This document shows positions 40,001-54,443 of a DNA stretch of 64,000 bases, piece after piece. The stretch spans positions 1 through 64,000 of the forward strand of contig BLLK01000038.1 of the NCBI GenBank assembly GCA_021927905.1, written 5' to 3'. The notes beneath the pieces are model-generated. The model had not been told where the DNA came from, did not search any database, and was given only the letters and a program-made list of their open reading frames with translations. How positions within the stretch are numbered: position 1 is the first letter of the stretch; each line of letters starts with the position of its first letter. The position numbers were made by a program, and so were the translations under genes. Origin of the DNA: Chaetoceros tenuissimus. Taxonomy: Eukaryota; Bacillariophyta; Thalassiosirophyceae; Chaetocerotales; Chaetocerotaceae.

Positions 40001-43000
40001 TACAATCATTTCATGTACCAGGCACTTCTCCATTCTGCAAAGAGCTCCATGAATGCTTTGAAAAAGAGGATTGGTTCAAGAGGAGGAACGAACATTCTGA
40101 GTACCGCTAAACCCTTTTTTAATGTCGATGTACAGCTCATGCCACCTACTGTGTCTCTCTCACCACCGTTGGATGATATTCAGACATGCATTAACTCTAC
40201 TGCAAAGGCTGTATTGACATGTTACAAGCACATCTATGAGTGGGGCAATTCCGACCAAACTTTTTTCGAGAGAATCACCAAAGATATTGAAATTGTTCGT
40301 GTAGCACTTCTCTTGACGGGATGCGTTCAAGGAATCAGGAATACTGTTGCTGATTACCTTGGCACTTTTTCCAAGGTAAGAATGAATAGAGGTCGCTTTG
40401 ATATGTCTTCCATCCAAAACTCGAATGATTACTCACGTCATTTTTCTTCCAGTATGATTGGTTGTGGAAAGTAGACAAGGATGTAGAATACAAAAAGTTT
40501 GCAGAAACAAGTCCTTCACTTGATGAGTACGAAGACCAACTTCGACGTTATAGTGAAATTCAACATGAAATTGAGAGTGTGAGCTCAATCCACATCATTG
40601 GTGCACTCTCCCTAAATACAAAGCATTTGAAGCTCCACTTGGACAAGGAATGTGATAACTGGAAGTTCACGGTAAGATATGATGAAACTTGTTTTATTTG
40701 TATGATAATCTCCCGCTCACAATCCACGCTTAGTATTCTAAAAATCTACATGCTCAGGCAAAGTCAGAGTTAGATCGAATAACAGAGTACACAAGAATGA
40801 CAGCGGGAAGATTATCTAGGAAAGTAGATGATCTTGATTCTCTTCGTTTCATGATGGAGCTCTTACTTGAAGTAAGAGAGAAAGAGACCTCGATAGAGAT
40901 GGAAATCAATCCAATCATGGATATGTATGAAATGCTTGAATTGAATCTTCCGTCTGGATTCATGGACAAAGAAGAAATTGACAAAAAGACTGTTTTGAAT
41001 GCTAGTTGGAAAAAACTTGTAAAGCTTGCACAATCTCGTAATGACGAATTGTCAGAGACTCAAATTGGGTTCCGAAACACTTTGATTGATGATATTGCTG
41101 CTTTTAAAAACGATGTGAAACAGGTATGTCTCATGGAATGAAATTACGTCTGTTTTCGAATCATGACCTCACTTTTTATCACAATAGTTTCGATCAGATT
41201 TTGTGAAAAACGGTCCTTTAGTGCAGGGCCTTCCTCCGATGGATGCGGTTGATAGGCTATCAAGGTTCAAGGAGGAACTCAAGATTCGTGAAAGGAAGTT
41301 TGAACTTTATAGCGGTGGTGAAGAAATTTTTGCCTTTGAACCAAACGAATACCCAGATCTTGATAGGACCAAAAAGGACATCAAGATTGCATCCCAGCTG
41401 TTTGATTTGTATGTAGATGTCATTCGAACCATCAACAAATGGAAATTGATGCCTTGGACTGCTGTTGCGACAAGTACTGAGGAAATGAGTGAATTGATGG
41501 AATCTTATAACGGGAGATGCAAAAAGCTACCAGGTCGTTTGCGAGAGTTTGATTCCTATTCCCAGCTCAAAAAGGAGATTGAAGATTTCCAACTTGTGTT
41601 ACCTTTACTACAAGAACTTTCAAAGGATTCTATCAAAGCTAGACATTGGGAAGAAGTTATGAAGATTTGTGAAAGAGAATTCGACATTATTGGAAATTCT
41701 GAGTTTAAACTTGAAACATTATTGGAAGCTGATCTCATTTCGGTTAGTGAGGATATTGAAGAGATTACTGATGGGGCTGACAAACAGCTAAAGATTGAGC
41801 AGCAGTTGCATGAAATCAAGTGCCAATGGGAAAAACAGGAATTTCAATTCCAAGACTGGAAAGACCGAGGCATTCATGTGCTGAAAGCTACTCCTATTGT
41901 TATGGAAGAGCTGGAAGAGGCGCAAATGAATTTACAGACAATGCTAACCATGCGACACGTCTCTCCTTTTCGAGGCATGGCCCAAGAAATTTTGAGCTCA
42001 CTTTGCGAAACTTCGGACACATTGGAACTTTGGGTGAAGGTTCAGTTGATGTGGTGTGCATTAGAGTCTGTCTTTACTGGTGGTGACATTGCGAAACAAA
42101 TGCCAAAAGAGGCCAAAAAGTTTAGCAAGGTGGACAAGAATTGGGCAAAGATAATGATCAATGCCAGCGAAAATAGAAATGTAGTTGAATGCTGCGCAGA
42201 TGAATTGCTACGAAGTTCTCTCCCGACCATGTACACTGAACTAGAAAAGTGTCAGAAGTCTCTTGAGGGTTACTTGGAACAGAAACAAAATGCATTTCCA
42301 CGTTTCTACTTTGTTTCTAATGCAAAGCTCCTAATCATTCTTTCTCAGGGATCTGATCCACTTGCAATGAATGAATACTATGAAAATGTCTTTGATGCAA
42401 TTCAGTATGTGGAACATGATAAAAAGGACAAGACTATCATTCATAAGATCCATGGAAGTGGAGGAGAAGGTCATGAAGTTATTCCCTTTGCCAAGCCAGT
42501 CCGTGCCGTTGGTAATATCGAGGACTGGCTCATGACATTATTGAAAACAATGAGACTTACAATGAAGGATCTTGCTCGAAATTGTGCAGCTGGTATTACT
42601 GACGTCCAGAATGATCTTTCGTGCTTACGACCATTGGTTGACAGGAACATTGCTCAATTTGCCCTTCTAGCAGTCCAAATTATGTGGACATATGATACTC
42701 AAACAGCACTCGAACAGTGCCAATTCAAAAAGAATTCCATGAAAGAAAACAGTCAAAAGCAGCTGCAAGTACTTTCTGAAATGTCTAGTTGGTGTCTTCA
42801 AGATCTTGGAACCAAGGTCAATCGGAAAAAAATTGAAACACTAGTTACTGTTCATGTCCATCAGCGTGATATTGCCCAAGAGCTAGCTCAACTTGTACGT
42901 TCGAAAAAGGTCAAGGATGCAAATGATTTTGACTGGCTAAAACAAGCAAGATTTTATTGGCGTCCAAATGATAGTGATGATGTCAATAAGCATGGGTCAG

Positions 43001-46000
43001 CCATTGTTTCCATCACAGATGTGGATTTCAACTATCAGTATGAATACCTTGGTTCCAAGGAAAGGCTTGTTATTACTCCACTGACTGACAAGTGCTACAT
43101 TACTCTAGCCCAAGCCCTGGGTATGTATTATGGAGGAGCACCAGCGGGACCAGCAGGGACTGGAAAGGTAAGACAATTTGATGCCTCTTTCATTCTAAAA
43201 GTGTCTACTTTTCTCACATCATCTAACAACGTTGAATTTAGACCGAAACAGTCAAAGACTTGGGTAACACTCTCGGTATTTTTGTAGTAGTCACCAACTG
43301 CACAGACCAGATGAAATATACTGATTGTGCAAAGATTTTCAAGGGTCTCTGTCAGGGTGGATTGTGGGGATGCTTTGATGAATTCAATCGTATTACTCTT
43401 CCAGTGCTTTCGGTGGTGGCACAGCAGGTACTTGCCATTCAAAATGCGAAAAAACAAGGACTTACCATGTTCCAGTTTCCTGGTGATCCTCAAAATGTAA
43501 CACTGAAGCCAGTTTGTGCTTTCTTTATTACAATGAATCCTGGATATGCTGGTCGACAAGAATTACCAGAGAATCTCAAGGCTCTTTTTCGAGGTGTTGC
43601 AATGATGACACCTGACTTCCAGATTATCAAGAAGGTCAAGATGTGTTCTGTTGGATATTCCGACTTTGATGTATTATCAGCGAAATTCTACTCTCTGTAT
43701 GCGACTTGTAAGGAACAACTCAGTAATCAACGGCATTATGATTGGGGTCTTAGAAATATCCTCTCGGTTCTTCGTACAATGGGGGCTACAAAAAGAGAGA
43801 ATCTTGATCTTCCAGAGGCTGAATTAGTATATAGAACTGTTCGTGATATGAACTTATCCAAGCTTGTCTCTCAAGACGTACCTTTGTTCCTGTCACTATT
43901 GGCAGACTTATTTCCTGGCATGAGTCCTCCATCAAAAGGGGAATATCCAGAGGTAGAATCAATTCTGGCCAAGGTAGTCGAAAAGCATGGACTTGTTTAC
44001 CATGAGTCCTGGGTACTCAAAGTAATCCAGTTGTACGAAACAACCAAAGTTCGTCATGGTATCATGTTAGTTGGACCAAGTGGAGGAGGAAAGTCAAGCA
44101 TTTTCAAATGTCTCAAGAATACACTCCAAGAACACACTGGTGTTCAGTACAAGACTGCAAGATTCAATCCAAAAGCATTTCGTGCACAGGAAATGTATGG
44201 AGAGACTGACCCAATGAGTGGGGAGTGGACAACTGGAGTCTTTGCTGCAATGTGGGCGAAATACAACAATCGAAATAACGCCTACAACACGTGGATCATT
44301 GCTGATGGACCAGTTGATGCTATCTGGATTGAAGATTTAAATACTGTCTTGGATGACAACAAGATCCTAACCCTTGCAAACGGTGATAGAATGCCAATGA
44401 CTGATAATGTCAAGATGATGTTTGAAGTTGAAACTCTTGTCAATGCATCTCCTGCAACTGTTTCTAGAGCAGGAATCATATACGTGAGTGATACCGACTT
44501 AGATTGGGCTCCTGTACTAGAATCGTGGGTGCGGAAGCGCGAAGAATCGAGACAAGATTTGCTTCGAAATCTAATTACAAAATGGCTAGGGACATGTACT
44601 CCTTCAGATCCTGGTCATTGCTTCAATTTTCTATCTAGATCAACAAAAGAGGTGATGGTTGAAGGACGTGTGGGAAAAGTAACAAGTTTTGCTCAGCTTT
44701 TCCAAGGATTGACCGAGGGCGAAGGTTCTGAATATTTGGAAACTTCCAAGACCTTTGAAAGAGATATGGAAAAGATTTTCTTGTACTGCTTATGCTGGAG
44801 TGTAGGAGCATTGCTGGAAGCTGACGATAGAACAAAATTAGACCAGTGGTTGAGAGAGAAGGACACTAACAAATGCATGCCAGTTGTTGAAGACTCTGAA
44901 ACGATATATGAGTATTTTGTAGATCCAAAAACGTGTGAATGGAAGAGATGGAGTCCACCGACGTGGGAATACCCTGTTGGAGAAAAGCTTAATTTTCCTA
45001 ATCTTTTGGTACCAACAATGGACTCTACGCGTGCTCTATATGTAATTCAACAGATACACAAACAGCAACATCCAGTCATGATTGTGGGGGCTGAAGGAAC
45101 AGCAAAAACAAGTGTGCAGCTCATGTTTTTGGCAAAACAAAACCCTGAAAAGATGTTGACAAAGAGGATCAACTTTTCAAGTGCTACAACCCCTGGAATG
45201 GCCCAATTCTCGATCGAAGCTGAGCTCGATAAACGAGGTGGGAAGAATTATGGTCCGCCAAATGGAAAGAAGATGACAATCTTTTTCGATGATATTTCAA
45301 TGCCTGAAGTCAACAAATGGGGAGATCAAACCACTTTAGAGCTAGTACGTCTAGCGGTTGAATATGGCGGCTTTTGTTTCTTGGATAAGGACAAAAGAGG
45401 CGACTTCAAGACATGCGAAGATTTGCAATATTTGGCTGCTATGCAGCATCCAGGAAGCGGAAAGAACGATATTCCAAACAGACTAAAGAGGAACTTTTTT
45501 ATTTTCAACTTGGTCCTTCCAAGCATTACGAGTATCAATGATATCTATGGCCAAATGCTTCGAGGAAGATTCACTGCTGCAGACTTTGATGCCCCTACTT
45601 TGGAAAATGTGAGCAAACTAACAGATGCAACTATTCAGTTATGGCGTACAATGAAGGCGAAAATGCTTCCAACTCCTGCAAAGTTTCATTATGTATTCAA
45701 CATGAGAGACTTGAGCAGAGTCTTTCAAGGAATTCTCCTTACACCAAGGGAATCTATAACAGAAGGAGGAATTCGCCAAAAAAGTGGTGACCTTGTCAAC
45801 TTTTCTCCAGTGAATATGCTCTTGGGACTTTGGAAGCATGAGTGCGACCGCGTCTTTTGCGATAAACTCACAACTGACAAGGATAAGTCTAGTTATGAAG
45901 ATTTTATCAAAGATATTGGGTGCGATGTCTTTGGTGAAGAGTTGTTCTCAACCGCATGTTCAGAACCTAAACATATGGTCTACTTTCTGAGGGATGATAT

Positions 46001-49000
46001 CTACGATGAGGACGAAGTTTTAGTGGAAGAAGCTCCAAAGGTTTACGAGGATGGTGGATCCTTAGAGTCAATCAGAGAGCGTTCTTACATGTTTTTGCAA
46101 AAGTACAATGAGGAGAACCCTTCCACTCCCATGAATCTGGTTCTTTTCGAAGATGCACTTAAACATTTACTTCGAATCAACAGGTTGATTGAGACACCAA
46201 GAGGTAGTGGTTTACTTGTGGGCGTGGGAGGCAGTGGAAAACAGAGCCTCACAAGACTTGCTGCATTTATTGCTAGATCGAATTGCTTCCAAATAACTCT
46301 CACCAAACAATACAACACAAACTCACTGATGGACGATATTAGGGAATTGTACAAGAGTGCAGGCCACAAGAGACAATCCACAACTTTTTTGTTTACTGAA
46401 AGTGAAATCAAGGATGAAGTGTTTTTGGAAACAATTAATTCTATTCTCTCGACTGGTGAAGTTCCTGGTCTTTTTGCGAAGGATGAAATGCTTGCCATGA
46501 CTGCAGACTTGAGACAAGATTTTCTGAGAGACCGTCCAGACCAAGAGGAAACCCCTGATAATTTGAAGCAATACTTTACTGATTGCGTTCGAGATAATTT
46601 GCATGTAATTCTTTGTATGTCTCCCTTGAATCCAAAGTTTCCAGTCCGTGCTCGAAAATTTCCTGGCCTCATTAGTGGACCAACAATTGACTGGTTTCTT
46701 GGTTGGCCTGAAGATGCTTTAGTCAGTGTGAGCAAAGGTCTCATCCAAGATTTTGAGATTGACTGTACACCAGAAACAAAGGAGAGTCTTATCACACACA
46801 TGGGAATGGTGCACAAAATGGTGGTGAATGTATGTGATGAATACCACAGTATGATGAGACGTCAAGTGTACCAAACACCAAAGAGCTACTTGAGTTTCAT
46901 TGCCGCGTACAAAGAAATGTACACCAAGAAATTGAGTGAATTGAAAGAAAAAGAGGCACGTGTAAAGCTTGGTCTTGATAAATTGATTCAAGGAGCGGAG
47001 GATGTAGAAGCGATGAAAATCATTCTAGCAAAGGAACAAGTGAAACTAGAAGAGGCAACAGTGAACACCAACAGCATGCTTGAGAGTCTTGAGATAAGTT
47101 CAAGTGAAGCGAAGCTGGAGGGTGAACAGGTTGCTGGCATCAAGGTGAAATGCGAAAAAGATGCTGAGAGAATTGGTATTGAGAAAGCTAGCTGTGCAAG
47201 TGATCTTGCAAAAGCACAACCTTTTGTAGATCAAGCAAATGCAGCTATCAATAGTATCAAGCCTGCACATATCGGAGAAATCAAAAAGCTGGCGAATCCT
47301 AGTGATATCATCAAACTGGTGTTTGACTGTGTTTTGATTCTTTTCAATGCACCATTGGCAAAGGTACAACCATGCACTATTACTATGGCCAAGACTGATA
47401 TTGCATGGTTTGAGCCAAGCTTTAAACCTCAAGCTTTGCAAATGATGAGCAATCCAAACTTTCTCAACCAGCTTGTTGAATTTGGATCATCTGGAAAAGA
47501 TCTAATGAACGATGAAACTATTGAGTTTCTTTCAGTCTATATTGATATCGAACAATTCACACCAGCTGTAGCAAAGAATGCTAGTATAGCTGCAGAGGGA
47601 CTGTGTACATATGTTCGCGCAATGAAGTACTACCATGAGGCTAGTAAAGTTGTCAAACCAAAAATGGAAGCTTTGGCAATCGCAGAGTCACAAATGGAGG
47701 CTGCCAATAAAGCTCTTGCTGCTGCTGAGGCTCGCCTTGCTTCATGTAACGAGAAGTTGGCTGAGCTACAAACAATGTTTGACGCCCAAATGAGTAAGAA
47801 AAAGGCCATCGAAGAGGGAGCTGCATCATTGCAAAAGAAAATGAATCAAGCTTCAGCGCTCATTAATGGTCTTGCAGGTGAAAAAGCTAGATGGACTGAA
47901 GACGCTGCTAACTTTAGCGAACAAAAGATGAAGCTAGTTGGAGATTGTGCAATTGGATGTGCTTTTGTAAGCTATTGTGGTCCCTTCAACCAACAGTACC
48001 GTGAGTACCTCATCAATGATAAATTTACTCAAGATTGCGAAGCTCGCGGTGTCCCAGTAACGAAGAAACTGGATGTAGTTTCCTTCCTTGTAGACATTGG
48101 TACAATTGGAGATTGGAACATACAAGGTTTACCTACTGATCCACTCTCTACACAAAATGGTATTCTTGTGACCAAAAGCACTAGATACCCTCTGCTGATT
48201 GATCCACAAGGGCAAGCTTTGAACTGGATCAAAAACAAAGAAGCAGATAATCTACCAACATGGAATGGCCAAAGTTTAGTGGAACTAAGTGACCCCAAGC
48301 TTAAAGACAAACTTGAATTTTGTATGGGAAATGGAAAAAGTCTGATTCTTGTTGGAGTTGAGGATGAGATCGATCCTATGCTTGATCCAGTCTTGGAAAA
48401 GCAAATAATTCGCAAGGGATCCAAGCAATTTATCTCTGTTAGTGACAAAATGATGGATTTCGATCCAAACTTTAGACTCTATTTTATTTCGAGACTACCA
48501 AATCCAAAGTTCAGTCCAGAACTACAAGCAAAAACGACTCTAATTGACTTTACTGTAACAATGAAGGGTCTCGAAGAACAACTTTTGGGTAAGGTTATAG
48601 GCCGAGAACAAAAAGCACTTGAGGAGCAATTGACACAAGTGTTGGAGGAAGTAAATGCCAACACAAAGAGCCTGATGCAATTGGATGCAAGTTTGCTGGA
48701 AAGGCTTACTAGTAATTCAGGTGATCTTCTAGAAGACGAAGAACTTATTGCAGTGCTTGCCAACACAAAGGCTAAGGCTGCTGAAGTCAATGCCAAGCTT
48801 GTGGCTGCAGATGAAACTAGATCAAATATTGCAGAAAAAAGAGAGCAGTTCCGTCCTGCAGCTACTCGTGGTTCAGTACTTTATTTTAGCATTGTGGATA
48901 TGAGTCTAGTCAACACAATGTATCAAACAAGTTTAGTTCAATTCTTGGACATATTCATGGGATCGATGGAAAAGGCAGAAAAAGCAACTCTTGCAAGTAA

Positions 49001-51398
49001 GAGAGTTTCGAATATCATTGATACAATGACGTACATGACTTACCGATATGTGAATCGTGGTCTATATGAGTCAGACAAGCTCACCTTCGTGTTGTTGATT
49101 GCTCTCAAAATATTAGTTGCTGCCCAACTCTTGAAATCCAGTGATGTGACTTTATTTTTACGAGGAGGAGCTGCACTTGACATAAACAGCGTGAGGAGCA
49201 AACCTTTTTCATGGATGTCGAATGATATTTGGTTGAATGTTGTACAACTCAGTCAGAGCCACAAATTCTTCTCGAATTTAATTGGAGATATGATTTCGAA
49301 TGAAAACATGTGGAAACGCTGGTTTGAAGATAATGAGCCTGAACAGATTCCTTTACCGAATTATGAGCAACGTATTTCAGAAGAGAAGGATATTGGACCC
49401 TTCTTAAAACTACTTCTTGTACGAAGTTTGAGACTTGATAGAAGTATTCTCATGGCGAAAGAGTTCCTTCGCAACACTAAGCAACTTGGTCCAAAGTATG
49501 TAGAGCCTGTAACCGATACCATTGAAATGATTTACAATGACATGACCTGTGATGTGCCTGTTATCTTCCTCTTGAGCAGAGGAGCAGATCCTACGGAGAG
49601 CATTGAGTTATTATGTCGTAAAAAGAAGCTTCCTTCACCAGCAGTTATATCTCTTGGAGAGGGTCAAGAGCCAGTTGCATTCAAAGCAATCAATGCTGGT
49701 GTGGTCAATGGAACTTGGGTGTTACTCCAGAACTGTGAGTTAGGATTGGGTTTGATGAATGAGATGGAGTCCCTAATCAACAAACTCAAACCAAACATGG
49801 ATCCAAATTTCCGTCTCTTTATGACTGCACTTCCACACCCAGAGTTTCCTCTAGGTTTACTACAAATGTGCACGAAGGTTACAAATGAGCCACCAGCAGG
49901 GATGAAAGCTGGTTTGCTTAGAAGTTACACACCTGGTGTAATGGTGGACCAAGACAAGATTGAGCGCGTTGATACTGTACAGTGGCGACAACTCTTGTTT
50001 GCTCTCTGTTTTCTTCACAGTATAGTTCAGGAAAGAAGAAAGTTTGGCCCTCTTGGTTGGTGCATCCCATATGAATTTAACAATGGAGATCTTCAAAGTT
50101 GCGTTCTCTTTCTCGAGAAGCACCTTTACAATGGTCCAATCAGTTGGTCGACTTTCCAATACATGGTCTCAGCTGTTCAGTATGGAGGAAAAATTACAGA
50201 CAGCCTCGACGTCCGTCTTTTTAAAACGTATACCGAAGAATGGCTGACGGAAAAGACATGTGGCGAAGGATACTCATACAATCCTGCAGAACCAATTTTC
50301 AAGATTCCTAAAGATTTCAATTATATTGTGCCTTCATTCGTCGAACATTCTGAGTATCGAAGATACATTGATTCCATGCCAGAAATTGATAGCCCTGAGA
50401 TCTTTGGTCTTCATCCAAATGCAGACCTAACGTTTAGAGTCAAGGAGACAAACTCTCTCTTTCAAACTCTCGGAGAAACCCAACCAAAGGGCGGTGGGGG
50501 TGAAACTGGAGTTTCCAGAGAGGATGTTGTTCTTGAGAAGAGCTCTAATTTACTCCAAAGATTACCTGATGATTATGTCGAAGATGAGTACAGATTAAAG
50601 ATCAAAAAGTTGGGTGGATTGACTGTTCCTCTCAACATTTTCTTGTTCCAGGAGGTCCAGAGATTTCAGGATGTCATTAGCAAAGTCAGATTTACTCTTA
50701 CTCAACTTCAGTTAGCCATTAATGGAGAAGTTGTGATGACTTCCGAATTGCAAGATATCTTGGACAGTATTTTCGATGCCAAGGTGCCTTACACTTGGGA
50801 AAACACGCTGACAGGAGATGAATTCAGTTGGAGAGTGGGAAGCCTTGGTCTTTGGGTTTCTTCCCTTTTGGTGAGAGATGAGCAATACAGGAAATGGCTG
50901 GACAATGGACGACCTTCCTCCTTTTGGTTTCCTGGTTTCTTTAATCCTAATGGTCTTTTGACAGCAATGAAGCAAGAAGTCACGAGAAAGAGGAAAGCAG
51001 AGTTCTGGGCTTTAGATGACGTTGTCTACTCTACCGAGATCACTTCATTTGAGAGACCGGAACAAATTAAACAAAGTCCTACCGAAGGAATATTTTTGCA
51101 TGGACTTACATTGGAGGGTGCAGCATATAATAGAAAAGAAGGCAAGCTAGAGGAGAGTCAGCCAAAAGTACTATTTACTCCTTCTCCTATAGTCTATGTC
51201 ACTGCTTCCACTCGAAAGATGGAGGCTAAAAGAAGAAAAGAAAGCTTCGGAAGTACTGGTCCATACGAAATGCCTGTCTATAAGTACAGTTCAAGAGGTG
51301 ACCGTAATTACATCTTTTCAGTCACCGTTCAGACCCCTGAAGGAAAAAATGCTAACTTCTGGACCCTTCGCGGTGCAGCTCTCCTTTGTAATACTTAG
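37025..51398 (+). CDS. DNAH5/8-like: Axonemal outer-arm dynein heavy chain (DNAH5/DNAH8 class), eight exons
   Basis: Exons 37025-37315, 37391-37468, 37536-39515, 39593-40375, 40453-40671, 40758-41123, 41188-43167 and 43242-51398. All seven introns are 66-86 bp, GT-AG and phase 0, giving about 4617 aa, the normal size. The N-terminal tail and linker read through to AAA1 with P-loop GPAGTGKT (~1893-1900). AAA2 has GPSGGGKS (~2182), AAA3 GAEGTAKT (~2516) and AAA4 GVGGSGKQ (~2893). A coiled-coil stalk and microtubule-binding tip follow (~3120-3500), then AAA5, AAA6 and a C-terminal domain ending FWTLRGAALLCNT. Segment by segment it resembles human DNAH5/DNAH8 and Chlamydomonas gamma heavy chain (for example CCYFVRGEES, HVHQRDI, SVQERRKFGPLGW, FGLHPNAD), the motor of the outer arm. 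All ATP sites look intact. It predicts a motile flagellated stage. The start at 37025 is the first ATG in frame; an extra upstream exon is not excluded. Confidence 0.93.
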
Positions 51399-51759
51399 AA
51401 CCCTTATTTAGTAATCTAGAAATTCGAAAATTGCTACTTGACTTCTTAAAATAACTTTAGACTTGACTTATGCAGCTATCTGAAATTTGGTAGGATTGAT
51501 GCGTCGTCCTCTCCTGTAGTATTCGATGGTGACTTTGACATCGTAGCTCGATTGGGCCTGTTGATAAGCATAAATGTAGAGGTAATGTTGAATACTGAGA
51601 TGAATTGTTCTAGCATATGTATGTATACATATTTTATGAAGGAAGAGTGATAGTGGTAGGTGCGATAGGGTGTCATTGTTTGTGAAAAGAGTAGGATCGT
51701 TCGTTGTATGAAAGTATGTAGTGGTAGTCTTCATAGGAGCGAGTAAGGGCGTTTGTAGC

Positions 51760-51877
51760 AGGAACGACCATACAATCATGAGAACACCGATACCCGTCTG
51801 CTCATCGAAGTTAAGCATGATCTGGTCGAGGTAGTACTACGGTGGGGGACCACGTTGGAATTCTCGATGTTGTTCTT
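51760..51877 (+). rRNA. 5S rRNA: 5S ribosomal RNA, copy 1
   Basis: 118 nt. Helix I pairs AGGAACGAC at the 5' end with GTTGTTCTT at the 3' end (nine pairs including G-U). The conserved GTTAAGC (box A region) and TAGTACT...GGTGGGGGACC (box C region) of Pol III type 1 promoters are present. T4 and T5 runs 13-25 nt downstream act as terminators. Its upstream spacer is the most diverged of the array. Confidence 0.93.
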
Positions 51878-53043
51878 AAAATTTCCTTTTGCTTTTTCCA
51901 CAAGCAACCTATGATGATATTTCTTTATGCATTTTGTAGTAGATACTATTAGATTCAACTCACATTGATCGGCACTGATCAATAGGCTTTTCTTGTATAT
52001 TTTTGCGCATGTTTCGAATGACACATATTTTTCCACTTTCAAAAGGGGCGAAAACAGAGCCATCAAGTAAAGAAAAGCGGCATACCTTACATCGAAACAG
52101 ACATTGGAAACAGAAACAATCAACAAAGAAGTAAAAATGAATGAGTTTACACTAAGGTAGGAAGGAGAGGAGAAGTTTTAGCTTTCCTACGAGCTTCAAT
52201 CTTTATTATTTGGTAGACTAATCTCGACGCATATTCATATTTTCGTACGTATCGGGTATGACATTTTTGCATATAGATAATACCGAAAATTTTTAAGCAT
52301 GCCTTCTACTCATAGGTACCATCATGTAGACTGAAGTAGCATCATACTCATAATATGTACGCTTGATAAGTAAGAGACATGCTACCTTACTTTCCATCCT
52401 TGAAAAATAAGGCACTTTGGGCAAATGCATACCATACATACTACTAGAATTACTATAATTATTCCAGTTATTTGCTTTTAGCTTGGTGTTCCTGTAAAAG
52501 TCGGCATGGCCAGCAACTCTTACAGTGCGAGGTCAGATAATATGACCAAAAGCGGTGAAAAGATATATTTTACTGCAGTAGCTATCACAGGAGCGAGCAA
52601 TACAAAGCAGAGCTTGCATTGACGTACGGAGGACTACTTAGAAAAGAAGGGAAATCAATTCGAAAATCTCTAGGGATAATCCTTGCCGGTAACTACTGCT
52701 ACTCTCACATTCTAAACCATGTATTGAAGTAGATTTGACTCATACAGCAATCATACAGCAAGGTAGGATGGATGCGTCGTCTTGACGTAGGTACGAGGTT
52801 TTCGATAGTAAATTTGACATCGTAGCTCGATTGGGCCTGTTGATAAGCATAAATGTACAGGTAATGGTGAATACTGAGATGAATTGTTGACTTCTAGCAT
52901 ATGTATGTATACATATTTTATGAAGGAAGTGTGATAGTGGTAGGTGCGATAGGGTGTCATTGTTTGTGAAAAGAGTAGGATCGTTCGTTGTATGAAAGTA
53001 TGTATTGGTAGTCTTCATAGGAGGGAGTAAGGGCGTTTGTAGC

Positions 53044-53161
53044 AGGAACGACCATACAATCATGAGAACACCGATACCCGTCTGCTCATCGAAGTTAAGC
53101 ATGATCTGGTCGAGGTAGTACTACGGTGGGGGACCACGTTGGAATTCTCGATGTTGTTCTT
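53044..53161 (+). rRNA. 5S rRNA: 5S ribosomal RNA, copy 2
   Basis: 118 nt, same sequence as copy 1 by eye, with intact helix I ends and internal control region, followed by T-run terminators. Confidence 0.93.
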
Positions 53162-54325
53162 AAAATTTCCTTTTGCTTTTTCCACAAGCAACCTATGATG
53201 ATATTTCTTTATGCATTTTGTAGTAGATACTATTAGATTCCACTCGCATTGATCGGTATGGATCAATAGGCTTTTCTTGTATATTTTTGCGCATGTTTCG
53301 AATGACACATATTTTTCCACTTTCAAAAGGGGCGAAAACAGAGCCATCAAGTAAAGAAAAGAGTTTTACCTTACATCGAAACAGACATTGGAAACAGAAA
53401 CAATCAACAAAGAAGTAAAAATGAATGAGTTTACACTAAGGTAGGAAGGGGAGGAGAAGTTTTAGCTTTCCTACGAGCTTCAATCTTTATTATTTGGTAA
53501 ACTAATCTCGACGCATATTCATATTTTCGTACGTATCGGGTATGACATTTTTGCATAGATAATACCGAAAATTTTTAAGCATGCCTTCTACTCATAGGTA
53601 CCATCATGTAGACTGAAGTAGCATCATACTCATAATATGTACGCTTGATAAGTAAGAGACATGCTACCTTACTTTCCATCCTTGAAAAATAAGGCACTTT
53701 GGGCAAATGCATACCATACATACTACTAGAATTACTATAATTATTCCAGTTATTTGCTTTTAGCTTGGTGTTCCTGTAAAAGTCGGCATGGCCAGCAACT
53801 CTTACAGTGCGAGGTCAGATAATATGACCAAAAGCGGTGAAAAGATATATTTTACTGCAGTAGCTATCACAGGAGCGAGCAATACAAAGCAGAGCTTGCA
53901 TTGACGTACGGAGGACTACTTAAAAAAGAAGGGAAATCAATTCGAAAATCTCTAGGGATAATCCTTGCCGGTAACTACTGCTACTCTCACATTCTAAACC
54001 ATGTATTGAAGTAGATTTGACTCATACAGCAATCATACAGCAAGGTAGGATGGATGCGTCGTCTTGACGTAGGTACGAGGTTTTCGATAGTAAATTTGAC
54101 ATCGTAGCTCGATTGGGCCTGTTGATAAGCATAAATGTACAGGTAATGGTGAATACTGAGATGAATTGTTGACTTCTAGCATATGTATGTATACATATTT
54201 TATGAAGGAAGTGTGATAGTGGTAGGTGCGATAGGGTGTCATTGTTTGTGAAAAGAGTAGGATCGTTCGTTGTATGAAAGTATGTATTGGTAGTCTTCAT
54301 AGGAGGGAGTAAGGGCGTTTGTAGC

Positions 54326-54443
54326 AGGAACGACCATACAATCATGAGAACACCGATACCCGTCTGCTCATCGAAGTTAAGCATGATCTGGTCGAGGTAG
54401 TACTACGGTGGGGGACCACGTTGGAATTCTCGATGTTGTTCTT
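54326..54443 (+). rRNA. 5S rRNA: 5S ribosomal RNA, copy 3
   Basis: 118 nt, intact. Its upstream spacer is nearly the same as that of copy 2 (both have GTATTGGTAG and GGAGGGAG), indicating recent duplication of that unit. Confidence 0.93.
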
